From NCBI GenBank assembly GCA_023438245.1, contig JAEXRD010000091.1, positions 1 to 64,000 on the forward strand: a stretch of DNA of 64,000 nt. The letters run 5' to 3'. Under the pieces are notes generated by a model, which saw only the letters and a program-made list of their open reading frames with translations, had not been told where the DNA came from and searched no databases. A program made the position numbers and the translations under genes. Below are positions 27,471 to 36,219 of this stretch, piece by piece. Position 1 is the first letter of the stretch. Every line of letters starts with the position of its first letter. Origin of the DNA: Pseudomonadota bacterium. Its GTDB lineage: Bacteria > Desulfobacterota > Desulfovibrionia > Desulfovibrionales > Desulfovibrionaceae.

Positions 27471-27499
27471 TTGACAACGCCCTCCGAGAGGCAGAGCAT
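27471..27499 (+). promoter_or_regulatory. Candidate promoter of the SulP gene
   Basis: A perfect TTGACA at 27471-27476 with GAGCAT 17 bases later, 85 bases before the SulP start and after the preceding terminator. The -10 match is weak. Confidence 0.35.
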
Positions 27500-27583
27500 G
27501 CTCCCCTGTCAGGGGATACCCCTGCGCTTGGCGTGGCGGCGAAGACACCAGACCTGTCCCGCGCCAGAGGGAGCGAGCTGCCT

Positions 27584-29278
27584 ATGATAGCCTGGTTGGA
27601 AGCCCAGCGGGCTGGGCTCTTCAGCAAGAGCCACATCGTCAACAACCTGCTTTCCGGCGCTGTTGTGGGCGTGGTGGCCATACCGCTGGCCATGGCCTTC
27701 GCCATCGCCAGCGGGGCCAAGCCGGAGCAGGGCCTGTACACGGCCATCGTCTCGGGCATCCTGGTCAGCATCTTCGGCGGCTGCCGCCTGCAGATCGCCG
27801 GGCCCACCGGCGCCTTCATCGTCATCCTCTCGGGCATCACCGCCAAGTACGGCATCGCCGGGCTGCAAATCTCCACGCTCATGGCGGGCGTCATCCTGGT
27901 GGCCTTCGGCCTGGCCAAGATGGGCGCGGTCATCAAGTTCATCCCCCGGCCCGTCACGGTGGGCTTCACCAGCGGCATCGCGGTGATCATCTGGGTGGGC
28001 CAGTGGAAGGACTTCTTCGGCCTGCCCAAGCCGGCGGGAGACGACTTCCACGAAAAACTCGTGGAGCTGCTGGGCTCGTTCGGCCAGCTGCATTCCCACA
28101 CCACGCAGCTGGCGATCCTGGCCCTGGCCATCCTGCTCATCAGCCCGCGCATCATCCGGCGCGTGCCCTCGCCGCTGGTCTCCATGGTGGTGGTGACGGC
28201 GGTGCAGAGCTATTTCCAGTTCCCCGGCGTGGCCACCATCGGCTCGGCCTTCGGCGGCATCCCCAGCACCCTGCCCATGCCCAGCCTGCCCGCCTTGAAC
28301 ATGAAGGACCTGGTGGCCCTCGTGGGCCCGGCCTTCACCATCGCCTTCCTGGGCGCCATCGAGAGCCTGCTCTCCGCCGTGGTGGCCGACGGCATGGCCG
28401 GAACCCGCCACAACTCCAACCAGGAGCTGGTGGGCCAGGGCCTGGCCAACATCCTCTGCCCGGTGTTCGGCGGCTTCGCCGCCACCGGGGCCATCGCCCG
28501 CACCGCCACCAACATCAAGAACGGCGCCACCAGCCCGCTCTCCGGCGTGGTGCACGGCCTGGTGGTGCTGGCCACCATCCTGGTGCTGGCCCCGCTGGCC
28601 GCCAACATCCCGCTGTGCAGCATGGCGGCCATCCTCTTCGTGGTTGCCTACAACATGTGCGAGGCCCGGCATTTTGCGGACATCGTGCGCACCGCGCCCA
28701 AGGCCGACATCGCCATCCTGTTCATGACCTTCCTGCTCACGGTGTTCGCCGACCTGGTGGTGGCCGTGAACATCGGCGTCGGGATAGCCTCGCTCATCTT
28801 CATGGGCCGCATGGCGGCCTCGGTGCGCGTGGGCCTGGACGACAAGGCCACCCGCGAGCTGTACAACGCCGACGAGAAGGGGGCCCAGGCCCACGGCTAC
28901 ACGCACACGCCCGAGGAGATCGCCGAGTTCGACCGCTGCTGCAACGCCGACGTGGTGGTCTACACCATCAGCGGGCCGTTCTTCTTCGCCGCGGCGGAGC
29001 GCATCGAGGGCATCATCAACTCCATCAACGTGGAGTTCACCACCGTTATCCTGCGCTTCCACCACGTGCCCTTCGTGGACGCCACGGGCGTGGAGACCTT
29101 CCGCAACATCATCCGGCGCATGGACAAGTCGGGCAAGCGCGTCATCCTGTGCGGCATGCCCCCCTACGTGCGCGGCATGTTCGAGAAGGGCGGCATCCTG
29201 GAACTGGTGGGCAGGCACAACATCATCGACCGGGTGGAGGACTACCACACCGTGTGCGCCTGCAAGCTGGAGGGGTAG
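27584..29278 (+). CDS. SulP-family anion transporter with STAS domain
   Basis: This 564-residue inner-membrane carrier has about eleven to twelve hydrophobic segments through residue 420 and a cytoplasmic STAS domain at about 445-560 (VVYTISGPFFFAAAERIEG, FVDATGVETFRNIIRR). VGVVAIPLAMAFAIASG near residue 25 matches the SulP signature. Substrates of the family include sulfate, bicarbonate and dicarboxylates; sulfate would fit a sulfate reducer, but this cannot be decided. Start chosen at ATG after AGAGGGAG; the frame is open upstream across a terminator hairpin. Confidence 0.92.
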   Translation: MIAWLEAQRAGLFSKSHIVNNLLSGAVVGVVAIPLAMAFAIASGAKPEQGLYTAIVSGILVSIFGGCRLQIAGPTGAFIVILSGITAKYGIAGLQISTLMAGVILVAFGLAKMGAVIKFIPRPVTVGFTSGIAVIIWVGQWKDFFGLPKPAGDDFHEKLVELLGSFGQLHSHTTQLAILALAILLISPRIIRRVPSPLVSMVVVTAVQSYFQFPGVATIGSAFGGIPSTLPMPSLPALNMKDLVALVGPAFTIAFLGAIESLLSAVVADGMAGTRHNSNQELVGQGLANILCPVFGGFAATGAIARTATNIKNGATSPLSGVVHGLVVLATILVLAPLAANIPLCSMAAILFVVAYNMCEARHFADIVRTAPKADIAILFMTFLLTVFADLVVAVNIGVGIASLIFMGRMAASVRVGLDDKATRELYNADEKGAQAHGYTHTPEEIAEFDRCCNADVVVYTISGPFFFAAAERIEGIINSINVEFTTVILRFHHVPFVDATGVETFRNIIRRMDKSGKRVILCGMPPYVRGMFEKGGILELVGRHNIIDRVEDYHTVCACKLEG

Positions 29279-29428
29279 GGGGCCGTCTCCAAACGGTGTC
29301 TTTTGCTCCCTGGACGTCGTCATGAACCGGTCCGGGGCCAGGGCTGTACCGCGTAAAGTACTATCCCTGGCCCCGGACCGCTTCATTTCTTGCCAGGAAC
29401 CAAAATCCATCCGCTTGGAGACGGCCCC
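29279..29428 (+). repeat. ~150-bp palindromic element, copy B
   Basis: It starts directly after the TAG of the SulP gene. A perfect 14-bp outer stem joins GGGGCCGTCTCCAA (29279-29292) to TTGGAGACGGCCCC (29415-29428), followed by TTTTG/CAAAA. A perfect 16-bp core stem joins 29328-29343 to 29365-29380 around a 21-base loop that contains GTAC twice. Compared with copy A the outer arm bases differ on both sides together. Same orientation as the upstream gene. Confidence 0.9.
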
Positions 29429-29503
29429 GTCCCTTGTCCGCGCCGCCCCCCTTTACGCGACCTTTCCTTGACCGCGGCCTGGATTCTGGGGCAACGGTGA
29501 GGC

Positions 29504-31519
29504 ATGGACTTCACGTTGCTCTCCGAAATACTGACCGTGTTCGCCCTTTCCGTTGCGGTCATCTATGTCTGCCACAAGGCGCGCATCCCGGCCATCGTGG
29601 GCTTCCTCATCACCGGCGTCATCGCCGGGCCGTACGGCCTGGCCCTGGTCAAGGCCGTGCACGAGGTCGAGATCATGGCCGAGGTGGGCGTGGTGCTGCT
29701 GCTGTTCACCATCGGCATGGAGCTTTCCCTGGGCGAGCTGGTGCGCCTGCGCAAGAGCGTGCTGGTGGGCGGCGGCTCCCAGGTGGGGCTGACCATCCTG
29801 GCCTTTGGCGCGTTGGCGCTGGCCCTGGGGCTCAGCAGTCCCCAGGCCCTGTTCGTGGGCTTTCTGGCGGCGCTGTCCTCCACGGCCATCGTGCTCAAGA
29901 TTTTCCAGCAGCGGGCCGAGATGGACAGCGCGCACGGCCGCATCTCGCTCTCCATCCTCATCTTCCAGGACCTCGTCATCGTGCCCATGGTGCTGGTGGT
30001 GCCGTTTTTGGCCGGGCAGGGCGGGGCGGATTCCGGCGGCCTGGGCTTTTTGTGGCCCACGGTGAAGGGCGTGGGCATGGTGGCCCTGGTGTTCCTGCTG
30101 GCGCGAAAGGTCGTGCCCGTGGTGCTGCACCAGATCGTGCAGACCCGCAGCCGCGAGCTGTTCCTCATCAGCACCCTGGCCATGTGCCTGGCCACGGCGT
30201 TCCTCACCTCCAGCATCGGGCTGTCGCTCTCGCTGGGGGCCTTCCTGGCCGGGCTCATCATCAGCGAGTCGGAGTACAGCTTAAGCGCCCTGGAGGGCAT
30301 CCTGCCCTTCCGCGACGTGTTCACCAGCCTGTTCTTCGTGTCCGTGGGCATGCTGCTCGACGTCAACTACCTCATCACCCACATCGGCCCCGTGGCCGGA
30401 ACCACCCTGGCCGTGCTGGCGCTCAAGGCGCTCATGGCCGCGGGCGCGGCCTACATCCTGGGCTTCCCGGTGCGGCCGGCGGTGATGGTGGGCCTGGCGC
30501 TGTGCCAGGTGGGCGAATTCTCGTTCGTGCTGGCCAAGTCCGGCGTCAGCCACGGCCTGCTCGACCAGGGGGGCTACCAGCTGTTCCTGGCCGCCAGCAT
30601 CCTGACCATGGCGCTGACCCCGCCGCTCATCGGCCTGGCCCCGCGCCTGGCCGACCGCGTGCGCGCGCTGCCCATCTTCAGCCGCATGCGGCCCCGGCCC
30701 TTCGAGGAGGAGATGGCGCGGGTGTGCGTGGGGCACGGCTGCGTGGCGGACCACCTGGTCATCGTGGGCTTCGGCGTGGGCGGCCAGCACCTGGCGCGCG
30801 CGGCCAAGAACTTCGGCATCACCTACCGCGTCATCGAGATGAACCCCGACACCGTGCGCCACAGCGCGGCCCAGGGCGAGCCCATCATGTACGGCGACGC
30901 CAGCCAGTCGGCGGTGCTGGAGCACGTGGGCGTGCCCCAGGCCCGCGTGCTGGCCATCGTGGTCAGCGACCCGGTGAGCACCCGGCGCATCACCGACGCC
31001 GCGAGGAAGCTCAACCCCGGCCTGCACATCGTGACCCGCACAAGGTTCCTGGCCGAGATCGGCCCGCTCATGGACCTGGGCGCCAGCGACGTGATCCCCG
31101 AGGAATTCGAGACCAGCGTGGAGATCTTCACCCGCGTGATGATGCGCTACCTGGTGCCGCGCTCAGACATCGAGCGGTTCACCGAGGAGGTGCGCTCGGA
31201 AGGGTACGAGATGCTGCGCAAGCAGGAGGCGCAGGGCGAGGGCTTCTGCGAGCTGAGCCGCCAGTTCCCGGAGATGGACCTGAGCGCGCTGACCGTGGAG
31301 GCGGGCAGCGTTCTGGACGGCAAGACGCTGACGGAGATCGACCTGAGGCGCAACCACGGGCTGACCATCGTGGCGCTGGGGCGCGAGGGCAAGGTCATGG
31401 CCAACCCGGACGGCACGCTGAAGCTCATGGCGGGCGACATCGCCTACGTGTTCGGCCCGCACTCGGACATCACGGCCAAGGCCGGGCTGTTCACGGGGCG
31501 GAAGAGGGAGTGGGAGTGA
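29504..31519 (+). CDS. Monovalent cation:proton antiporter (KefB/CPA2) with RCK domains
   Basis: This 671-residue membrane protein has about thirteen hydrophobic segments (CPA2 exchanger domain, residues about 1-385), an RCK/TrkA-N domain with Rossmann motif VIVGFGVGGQHLARA near 420, and a TrkA-C domain near 590-665 (EAGSVLDGKTLTEIDLRR). It should export K+ or Na+ in exchange for protons, gated by nucleotide. Start ATG after GGTGAGGC. No ancillary KefG/KefF gene is adjacent. Confidence 0.93.
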   Translation: MDFTLLSEILTVFALSVAVIYVCHKARIPAIVGFLITGVIAGPYGLALVKAVHEVEIMAEVGVVLLLFTIGMELSLGELVRLRKSVLVGGGSQVGLTILAFGALALALGLSSPQALFVGFLAALSSTAIVLKIFQQRAEMDSAHGRISLSILIFQDLVIVPMVLVVPFLAGQGGADSGGLGFLWPTVKGVGMVALVFLLARKVVPVVLHQIVQTRSRELFLISTLAMCLATAFLTSSIGLSLSLGAFLAGLIISESEYSLSALEGILPFRDVFTSLFFVSVGMLLDVNYLITHIGPVAGTTLAVLALKALMAAGAAYILGFPVRPAVMVGLALCQVGEFSFVLAKSGVSHGLLDQGGYQLFLAASILTMALTPPLIGLAPRLADRVRALPIFSRMRPRPFEEEMARVCVGHGCVADHLVIVGFGVGGQHLARAAKNFGITYRVIEMNPDTVRHSAAQGEPIMYGDASQSAVLEHVGVPQARVLAIVVSDPVSTRRITDAARKLNPGLHIVTRTRFLAEIGPLMDLGASDVIPEEFETSVEIFTRVMMRYLVPRSDIERFTEEVRSEGYEMLRKQEAQGEGFCELSRQFPEMDLSALTVEAGSVLDGKTLTEIDLRRNHGLTIVALGREGKVMANPDGTLKLMAGDIAYVFGPHSDITAKAGLFTGRKREWE

Positions 31520-31553
31520 GGGGGGCTACTCAATGGCTGTTTGCCGTCGCGCA

Positions 31554-32531
31554 TTAGCGGCGCAGATCTGAACCAATCCCGAGAAATTGTCCGCTTATCG
31601 AGTACATCCCTGCGATATCCTCCAATGGCCCGACCATTAGTTCAAGTGCACGACTCTTGGGGATAACGCCGTTTGGTTGGAAGATCAGTCTGTGCTCACG
31701 CTGGTAGGCAAAGCTAAATTCTTTGCATGAGCCAGGTATCATCAACTGCTGCGGTCGGACGTTCCGTGAGTCATAATATAAAACGGGGAGGGAGTGAAAG
31801 CTAAACGGTAATCTACTTAGGCGAAGGACGGTGGAGACTCTATGCTCAAACTCTTCGATATCCCAAATGACAAGACAAGCTGTTGCGCTAAATATATCAG
31901 CAAGGCGTGGATCAAATTCACGTGAAAAGCAAAGTAAGTTGTAGTCTGTCTGGGATTTTCTTGATTTCTTTAGCTCTCCAATAATAGGAATCTGTTCTCC
32001 GCCTTCTGTCGTGATCGTGGTAAATGATCCTGGGCTATAGCAGCAAACTTCACATTCATTGTCGAATCTTGCCTTGTCCAACGGGCATTCAGAGTAACTT
32101 GATGCAGCTGCAAACCTCAAGTGCCCTGTTTCAAGAGTTTTTTTGATAAATTCATGTCTGGAATATCTGACGATGTACCCACTGGAACCAAGCGTTGTAG
32201 GTGTAAAACCTTGGGGCCATATTGGATCCGTTGGGATTGAGTAGCAGCTTTCTATCGGCTCTCGTTTCCTTGTTTTGTATTCAAAGAGTGTATGCTCATA
32301 GATACTTAGCCACCACCAAGAGCTGACAAAAGCGACCTTTTCTGGGATTATATATCTTTGGTCATTGAAAAGATGAGCAATGTTACGGCATAAACAGTCA
32401 TATCTGTAGTCGAGTTCTTCATCTGATGTGTCTTTTAGATATGGATAGACTTCATATGCAAAACTCCAAAGCTCTTTGTCGTAGCGTGGATCATTTGCGA
32501 GTTCTGTTAATTGGGCTTTTAGTGTGTGCAC
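31554..32531 (-). CDS. AT-rich hypothetical protein, possibly DUF2971-like
   Basis: This 325-residue protein has markedly lower GC than its surroundings and is probably acquired. It has no signal peptide. The C-terminal CKEFSFAYQREHRLIFQP and the middle NLLCFSREFDPRL resemble the DUF2971 family (short CFS and YQ-E-R motifs), whose members often sit in defence or toxin islands; this is tentative. GTG start at 32531. It follows an antitoxin gene on the same strand. Confidence 0.75.
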   Translation of the reverse strand: MHTLKAQLTELANDPRYDKELWSFAYEVYPYLKDTSDEELDYRYDCLCRNIAHLFNDQRYIIPEKVAFVSSWWWLSIYEHTLFEYKTRKREPIESCYSIPTDPIWPQGFTPTTLGSSGYIVRYSRHEFIKKTLETGHLRFAAASSYSECPLDKARFDNECEVCCYSPGSFTTITTEGGEQIPIIGELKKSRKSQTDYNLLCFSREFDPRLADIFSATACLVIWDIEEFEHRVSTVLRLSRLPFSFHSLPVLYYDSRNVRPQQLMIPGSCKEFSFAYQREHRLIFQPNGVIPKSRALELMVGPLEDIAGMYSISGQFLGIGSDLRR

Positions 32532-32606
32532 ACCGTGACCTCTTGGCTTATTTGCCGTAGCGTACGCAGAGTGACGCTTGCGCCAGACTGTGCCGTGACT
32601 GAACGT

Positions 32607-32921
32607 TCAAATCGCCCCCGCCACCGGCCTCACGTCCTGCTCCACCTTCTGAAACAGCCCCCCGTCGCGGGCCTTCTCCAGCTCGTAGTGGGTTTGCAGG
32701 TTCAGCCACAGGTCCGGGCTGGTGCCGAAGAAGCGCGCCAGACGCACCGCCGTGTCCACGCTGATGGCCCGGCGTCCGTGCACGATGTCGTGCACGCGCT
32801 GAAGCGGAACGCGGATGGCGATGGCCAGCCCGTTTTGCGACACGCCCAGCGGCTGCATGAATTCCTCCAGCAGGATTTCGCCGGGGTGGACGAGCGGGGC
32901 GGAAGGCTTCGCTTGTTCCAT
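32607..32921 (-). CDS. HigA-family addiction-module antitoxin (no HigB adjacent)
   Basis: This 104-residue XRE/cro-fold DNA-binding protein has the HigA pattern: HPGEILLEEFMQPLGVSQNGLAIAIRVP, then HDIVHGRRAISVDTAVRLARFFGTSPDLWLNLQ. HigA antitoxins normally follow higB in the same operon; here the upstream gene is an unrelated 107-residue protein. It may be an orphan, or the partner may be a new toxin. GC is normal, unlike the next gene downstream. Confidence 0.87.
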   Translation of the reverse strand: MEQAKPSAPLVHPGEILLEEFMQPLGVSQNGLAIAIRVPLQRVHDIVHGRRAISVDTAVRLARFFGTSPDLWLNLQTHYELEKARDGGLFQKVEQDVRPVAGAI

Positions 32922-32944
32922 GGGGCGCCTCGCCTGCGGGGTGC

Positions 32945-33268
32945 CTAAACCCCCGCTTCCTTGTGCACCGTCTCCACCACATGGTCGACCATGACGTCCT
33001 CGGCCCGGTAGCTGCCGGGCTTGATGAGGTAGCGGGTCAGCGCGTAGTCGATCTGGTCGATGTAGTCGAGCTTGCCCCAGCCGCCGGGCAGCAGCAGACG
33101 GGCCACGTCGTTCAAAAACGGCTCCACGTCGATGTAGTGGCCTTCGAAATCCACGGCCAGCACATTGTCCTTGTAGACCACTTGGTCGAAGGGCATGGAG
33201 TGGCGGATCTCCTCGAAGGCCTCGGGCGAGAGCCCATGAATGTCGGCATACACGCGCACGGCTTCCAT
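32945..33268 (-). CDS. Hypothetical protein (107 aa)
   Basis: I do not recognise a family in this 107-residue acidic protein (MEAVRVYADIHGLSPEAF, then DFEGHYIDVEPFLNDVARLL and a Tyr-rich C-terminal part). It is not HigB-like (no RelE-type basic core). It starts 20 bases after lpxB and ends 23 bases before higA, so it sits in one run with both. It may be a housekeeping protein of this group or a toxin; the sequence does not decide. Confidence 0.75.
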   Translation of the reverse strand: MEAVRVYADIHGLSPEAFEEIRHSMPFDQVVYKDNVLAVDFEGHYIDVEPFLNDVARLLLPGGWGKLDYIDQIDYALTRYLIKPGSYRAEDVMVDHVVETVHKEAGV

Positions 33269-33288
33269 GTCGGTCGCTCCGTTGACGG

Positions 33289-34413
33289 TTACAGGGTTGC
33301 GAGGTCGGAAAGGATGATCTCGGCGGCGCGCCCGGCGGCTCCCGGCCCGCCCACCTTGCGGCGCAGGCCCGCCAGGTCGGCGCGGGCGGCGGAGAGGGCG
33401 GATTCATCCGTCAGCCACGGGCGCAGGCGCGCGGCCAGCAGGTCGCCCCGGGCCTTGTCCTGCAGCATCTCCGGGAACACCTCCCGGCCCATGATGAGAT
33501 TGGGCAGGCTGGCCCATTTGACCTGCACCACCATTTTCCCAATGGCGAAACTTAAGGCCGAGAGCCTGTAGGCCACCACCGTGGGCGTGCCGATGAGCGC
33601 GGCCTCCAGCGTCACCGTGCCGGAGGCGGCCAAGAGCGCCCGGCAGGAGCGCATCATGCGGTAGCGGTCCTGCGGCTCGTGGATGGTGAGCGGGAGTTCC
33701 GGCGGCAAAAAGGAGCGCAGGAAGTCCGCGTCCATGCCCGGCGCGCGGGCCAGCGCCAGCTTCAGGCCCGGGATGTCCTTTTTCAGCAGCAGCGCGGCCT
33801 TTGCGAATTCCGGCAGCAGCGCGCTGATCTCCTTGCGGCGGCTGCCAGGCAAGAGTCCCAGCAGGTTCGGGTCCGGCTCCTGCGCGTCCAGCTCGGGCAG
33901 CGGAATCTGGTCCATGAGCGGATGGCCCACGTAGTCCACGTCCATGCCGCGCGCGGCGTAGAAATCCTTTTCGAACGGCAGGATGCACAGCACCCGGCGG
34001 GTAAATTCGCGCAGGAACTCCACCCGGCCGCTGCGCCAGGCCCAGACCTGCGGGCTGACGTAGTAGTACACCGGAATGCCGAGTTTCTTGGCGATGCGCG
34101 CCACGCGGAAGTGGAAGTCCGGGCAGTCGATGAGGATGAGGGCGCGGGGCCTGGTCTCCAGGAGCGCGCGCTTGACCTCGCCCAGGAGCTTGAGGATGCG
34201 CGGCAGGCCGGAGAGCACTTCCGTCAGGCCCACCAGGCTGATGAGCCGCATGGGGAAGCGCACCTCGCAGCCCGCGGCGGCCAGCGCCGGGCCGCCCATG
34301 CCCACGGCGCGCAGGCCGGGCTCGCGCTGGCGCAGGGCCTCGAGCAGGCTGGCGGCGTGGATGTCGCCGCTGGCCTCGCCCGCGCCGATCCAGATGGGTC
34401 GGGAATCGTTCAT
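33289..34413 (-). CDS. lpxB: Lipid-A-disaccharide synthase
   Basis: This 374-residue GT19 enzyme joins UDP-diacylglucosamine and lipid X at the inner membrane in lipid A synthesis. Family motifs are GAGEASGDIHAASLL at residues 8-22, CPDFHFRVA, YYVSPQVWAWR, and VGHPLMDQI, with LLPGSRRKEI near 200. The start is MNDSRPIWIG; the frame is open upstream but runs into the divergent gene. It is divergent from an oxidoreductase gene with 125 bases between. Confidence 0.95.
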   Translation of the reverse strand: MNDSRPIWIGAGEASGDIHAASLLEALRQREPGLRAVGMGGPALAAAGCEVRFPMRLISLVGLTEVLSGLPRILKLLGEVKRALLETRPRALILIDCPDFHFRVARIAKKLGIPVYYYVSPQVWAWRSGRVEFLREFTRRVLCILPFEKDFYAARGMDVDYVGHPLMDQIPLPELDAQEPDPNLLGLLPGSRRKEISALLPEFAKAALLLKKDIPGLKLALARAPGMDADFLRSFLPPELPLTIHEPQDRYRMMRSCRALLAASGTVTLEAALIGTPTVVAYRLSALSFAIGKMVVQVKWASLPNLIMGREVFPEMLQDKARGDLLAARLRPWLTDESALSAARADLAGLRRKVGGPGAAGRAAEIILSDLATL

Positions 34414-34538
34414 GAGCGCTGTATAGTGGCAAACCCCCGTCCAGGCAAGGATGCCGGGCCGGGTTGCCTTGGCGGGCCGGAGTGCGGTAGGGAGGGGGCC
34501 AGCCCGCGCGCGGGACACCTTCATCTGGAGAGCCACGC

Positions 34539-35462
34539 ATGTTGAGAGTCGGCGTCATCGGCCTGGGAAGCATGGGAAAAATCCATCTGCGCAACTACTG
34601 CGAGATGGCGCAGGCGCACGTCGTGGGCGCGGTCGATCTGGCCGAGGCCAACCGCGAGGCCGCCGAGAAGCAGTTCGGCGTGAAGGCCTTCGACAGCGTG
34701 GCGGCGCTCCTGGCCGAGGGCGTGGACGCCGTGAGCATCAGCGTGCCCACGTCTCTGCACTTCGAGGTGGCCATGCAGGTCATCGCGGCGGGCGTGAGCC
34801 TGCTGGTGGAAAAGCCGCTGGCCGCCACGGCGGAGCAGGGCAGGCAGATCGTCAAGGCCGCGCGGGAGCGGGGCGTCACCCTCATGGTGGGCCACATCGA
34901 GCGCTTCAACCCCGCCGTGGTGGCGCTCAAGCCGCTCATCGCCCAGGGCCTGGTGTCCGTGTCCATCGAGCGCTCCGGCCCGTTCCCGGCGCGCATCCAG
35001 GACGTGGGCGTGGTCAAGGACCTGTCCAGCCACGACATCGACCTGGCGGCGCATCTGGCGGGCAGCGAGTTCGAGACCGTGGCCGGGGCCTGCGCCAACG
35101 GCCTGTCCAGCGCCCACGCGCACGAGGACTGCGCGGTCATCGTGGGCAAGATGAAGAACGGCGTGGTGGCCACCGTGGCCAACAACTGGGTCACGCCCTT
35201 CCGGGTGCGCGTCATCCGCGCCGCCTGCGTGGACCGCTTCTACGAGGCCGACCTCATCACGCTGACGCTGCGCGAGTACGGGGCCTTCGACCAGCAGACC
35301 AAGACCTACACCGTGCGCGAGCACCCCACCGTGCGCAAGGAGCAGATGCGCGAGGAGCTCACCGCCTTCCTGAACGCGGTGCAGGGCAAGACCGAGCCGC
35401 CCATCACCGGCGAGGACGGGCTGGTGGTGCTGGAAGTCATCGAGAAGGTGCTGGGCGAGTAG
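34539..35462 (+). CDS. Gfo/Idh/MocA-family oxidoreductase
   Basis: This 307-residue NAD(P)-dependent sugar dehydrogenase has Rossmann motif GVIGLGSMG at residues 5-13, the EKPLA motif near 95, and SHDIDLAAHL near 168. In several bacteria a gene of this family beside lpx genes encodes GnnA, which oxidises UDP-GlcNAc for amide-linked lipid A; the divergent lpxB makes that a reasonable guess but no more. Site CTGGAG precedes the ATG. Confidence 0.88.
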   Translation: MLRVGVIGLGSMGKIHLRNYCEMAQAHVVGAVDLAEANREAAEKQFGVKAFDSVAALLAEGVDAVSISVPTSLHFEVAMQVIAAGVSLLVEKPLAATAEQGRQIVKAARERGVTLMVGHIERFNPAVVALKPLIAQGLVSVSIERSGPFPARIQDVGVVKDLSSHDIDLAAHLAGSEFETVAGACANGLSSAHAHEDCAVIVGKMKNGVVATVANNWVTPFRVRVIRAACVDRFYEADLITLTLREYGAFDQQTKTYTVREHPTVRKEQMREELTAFLNAVQGKTEPPITGEDGLVVLEVIEKVLGE

Positions 35463-35488
35463 GCGAAACGGGATTTCGAGACATTGAG

Positions 35489-35516
35489 GGGCGGCTCCGC
35501 GGGGGGCCGCCTTTTT
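35489..35516 (+). terminator. Terminator after the Gfo/Idh gene
   Basis: GGCGGC (35490-35495) pairs with GCCGCC (35506-35511), followed by TTTTT. It lies 27 bases after the stop and its T tract touches the stop codon of the convergent BON gene. Confidence 0.85.
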
Positions 35517-36168
35517 ACTTGGCGGGGGCCGGTGCGGATGCCGGTGCGGTCATCGGGCCCTCGGCCAGGCGCAGGTGGTTCTGCACGCTGACCGCCCCGG
35601 CGCTCCTGGCGCTGGCCGCCAGCTTGTCGCGCTCGGCCTGGCTGCGCACAAAGCCCAGCAGCACGGCGTTGCCCTGCACCACGCGCACGCGCACCTCGCG
35701 GGTGCGCACGCCGGAGAGCCGGATGATCATGTCGCGCAGCTCGCCGTCGGAGTTGCCCGCGCGGGAGCGGCCCTCCGGGAACAGGCACAGCGTGACCTTG
35801 CGGATGCCCGGCACGCCCAGGGCCAGGTGCGCGGCCTCCTCGCGGTCGGCCTGGCTGGCGTACACGCCCACGATGTAGGCATGGCCCTCAATGACGTGCG
35901 GGGTGGCCTGGGCCAGCAGCCCGCCCTCGGCCTCCAGCAGCGCGCGCAGCCGGGCCTCGGCCTGGTCGTCGCGGCTGGGGGGCGATTCGATGGGCTTGCG
36001 GGCGTTCAGGCCCGTGGCCAGGTCGTAGCCGGTCTTGGCCGTCTCGGCGGCGTTGAGCAGGTCCATGGCCGCCAGCACCGGTATGGGCGACGCGGCGCAG
36101 CCCCCGCAGAGCGTCAGCGCTGCGAGAAGGAGGAAGGTGGGGGCCATGCGGGCGAAAACGCTGCGCAT
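35515..36168 (-). CDS. BON-domain lipoprotein
   Basis: This 217-residue predicted lipoprotein (hydrophobic N-terminus, CGGC with C24) contains two BON-like repeats (about residues 65-130 and 135-200: EGHAYIVGVYASQADREEA, QGNAVLLGFVRSQAERDKL). BON domains bind phospholipid and occur in OsmY and DolP. The C-terminus is Ala/Pro-rich. Likely periplasmic or outer-membrane, in an envelope gene cluster. Confidence 0.83.
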   Translation of the reverse strand: MRSVFARMAPTFLLLAALTLCGGCAASPIPVLAAMDLLNAAETAKTGYDLATGLNARKPIESPPSRDDQAEARLRALLEAEGGLLAQATPHVIEGHAYIVGVYASQADREEAAHLALGVPGIRKVTLCLFPEGRSRAGNSDGELRDMIIRLSGVRTREVRVRVVQGNAVLLGFVRSQAERDKLAASARSAGAVSVQNHLRLAEGPMTAPASAPAPAK

Positions 36169-36219
36169 ACGGTCTCCGGCGGTGGCGGTGCGCCGGGCGG
36201 AAAATTCTGCCCGGCGCTG

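Noticed and set aside
32607..32921. Typical higBA toxin-antitoxin pair
   Set aside because: No RelE/HigB-like protein is encoded on either side.
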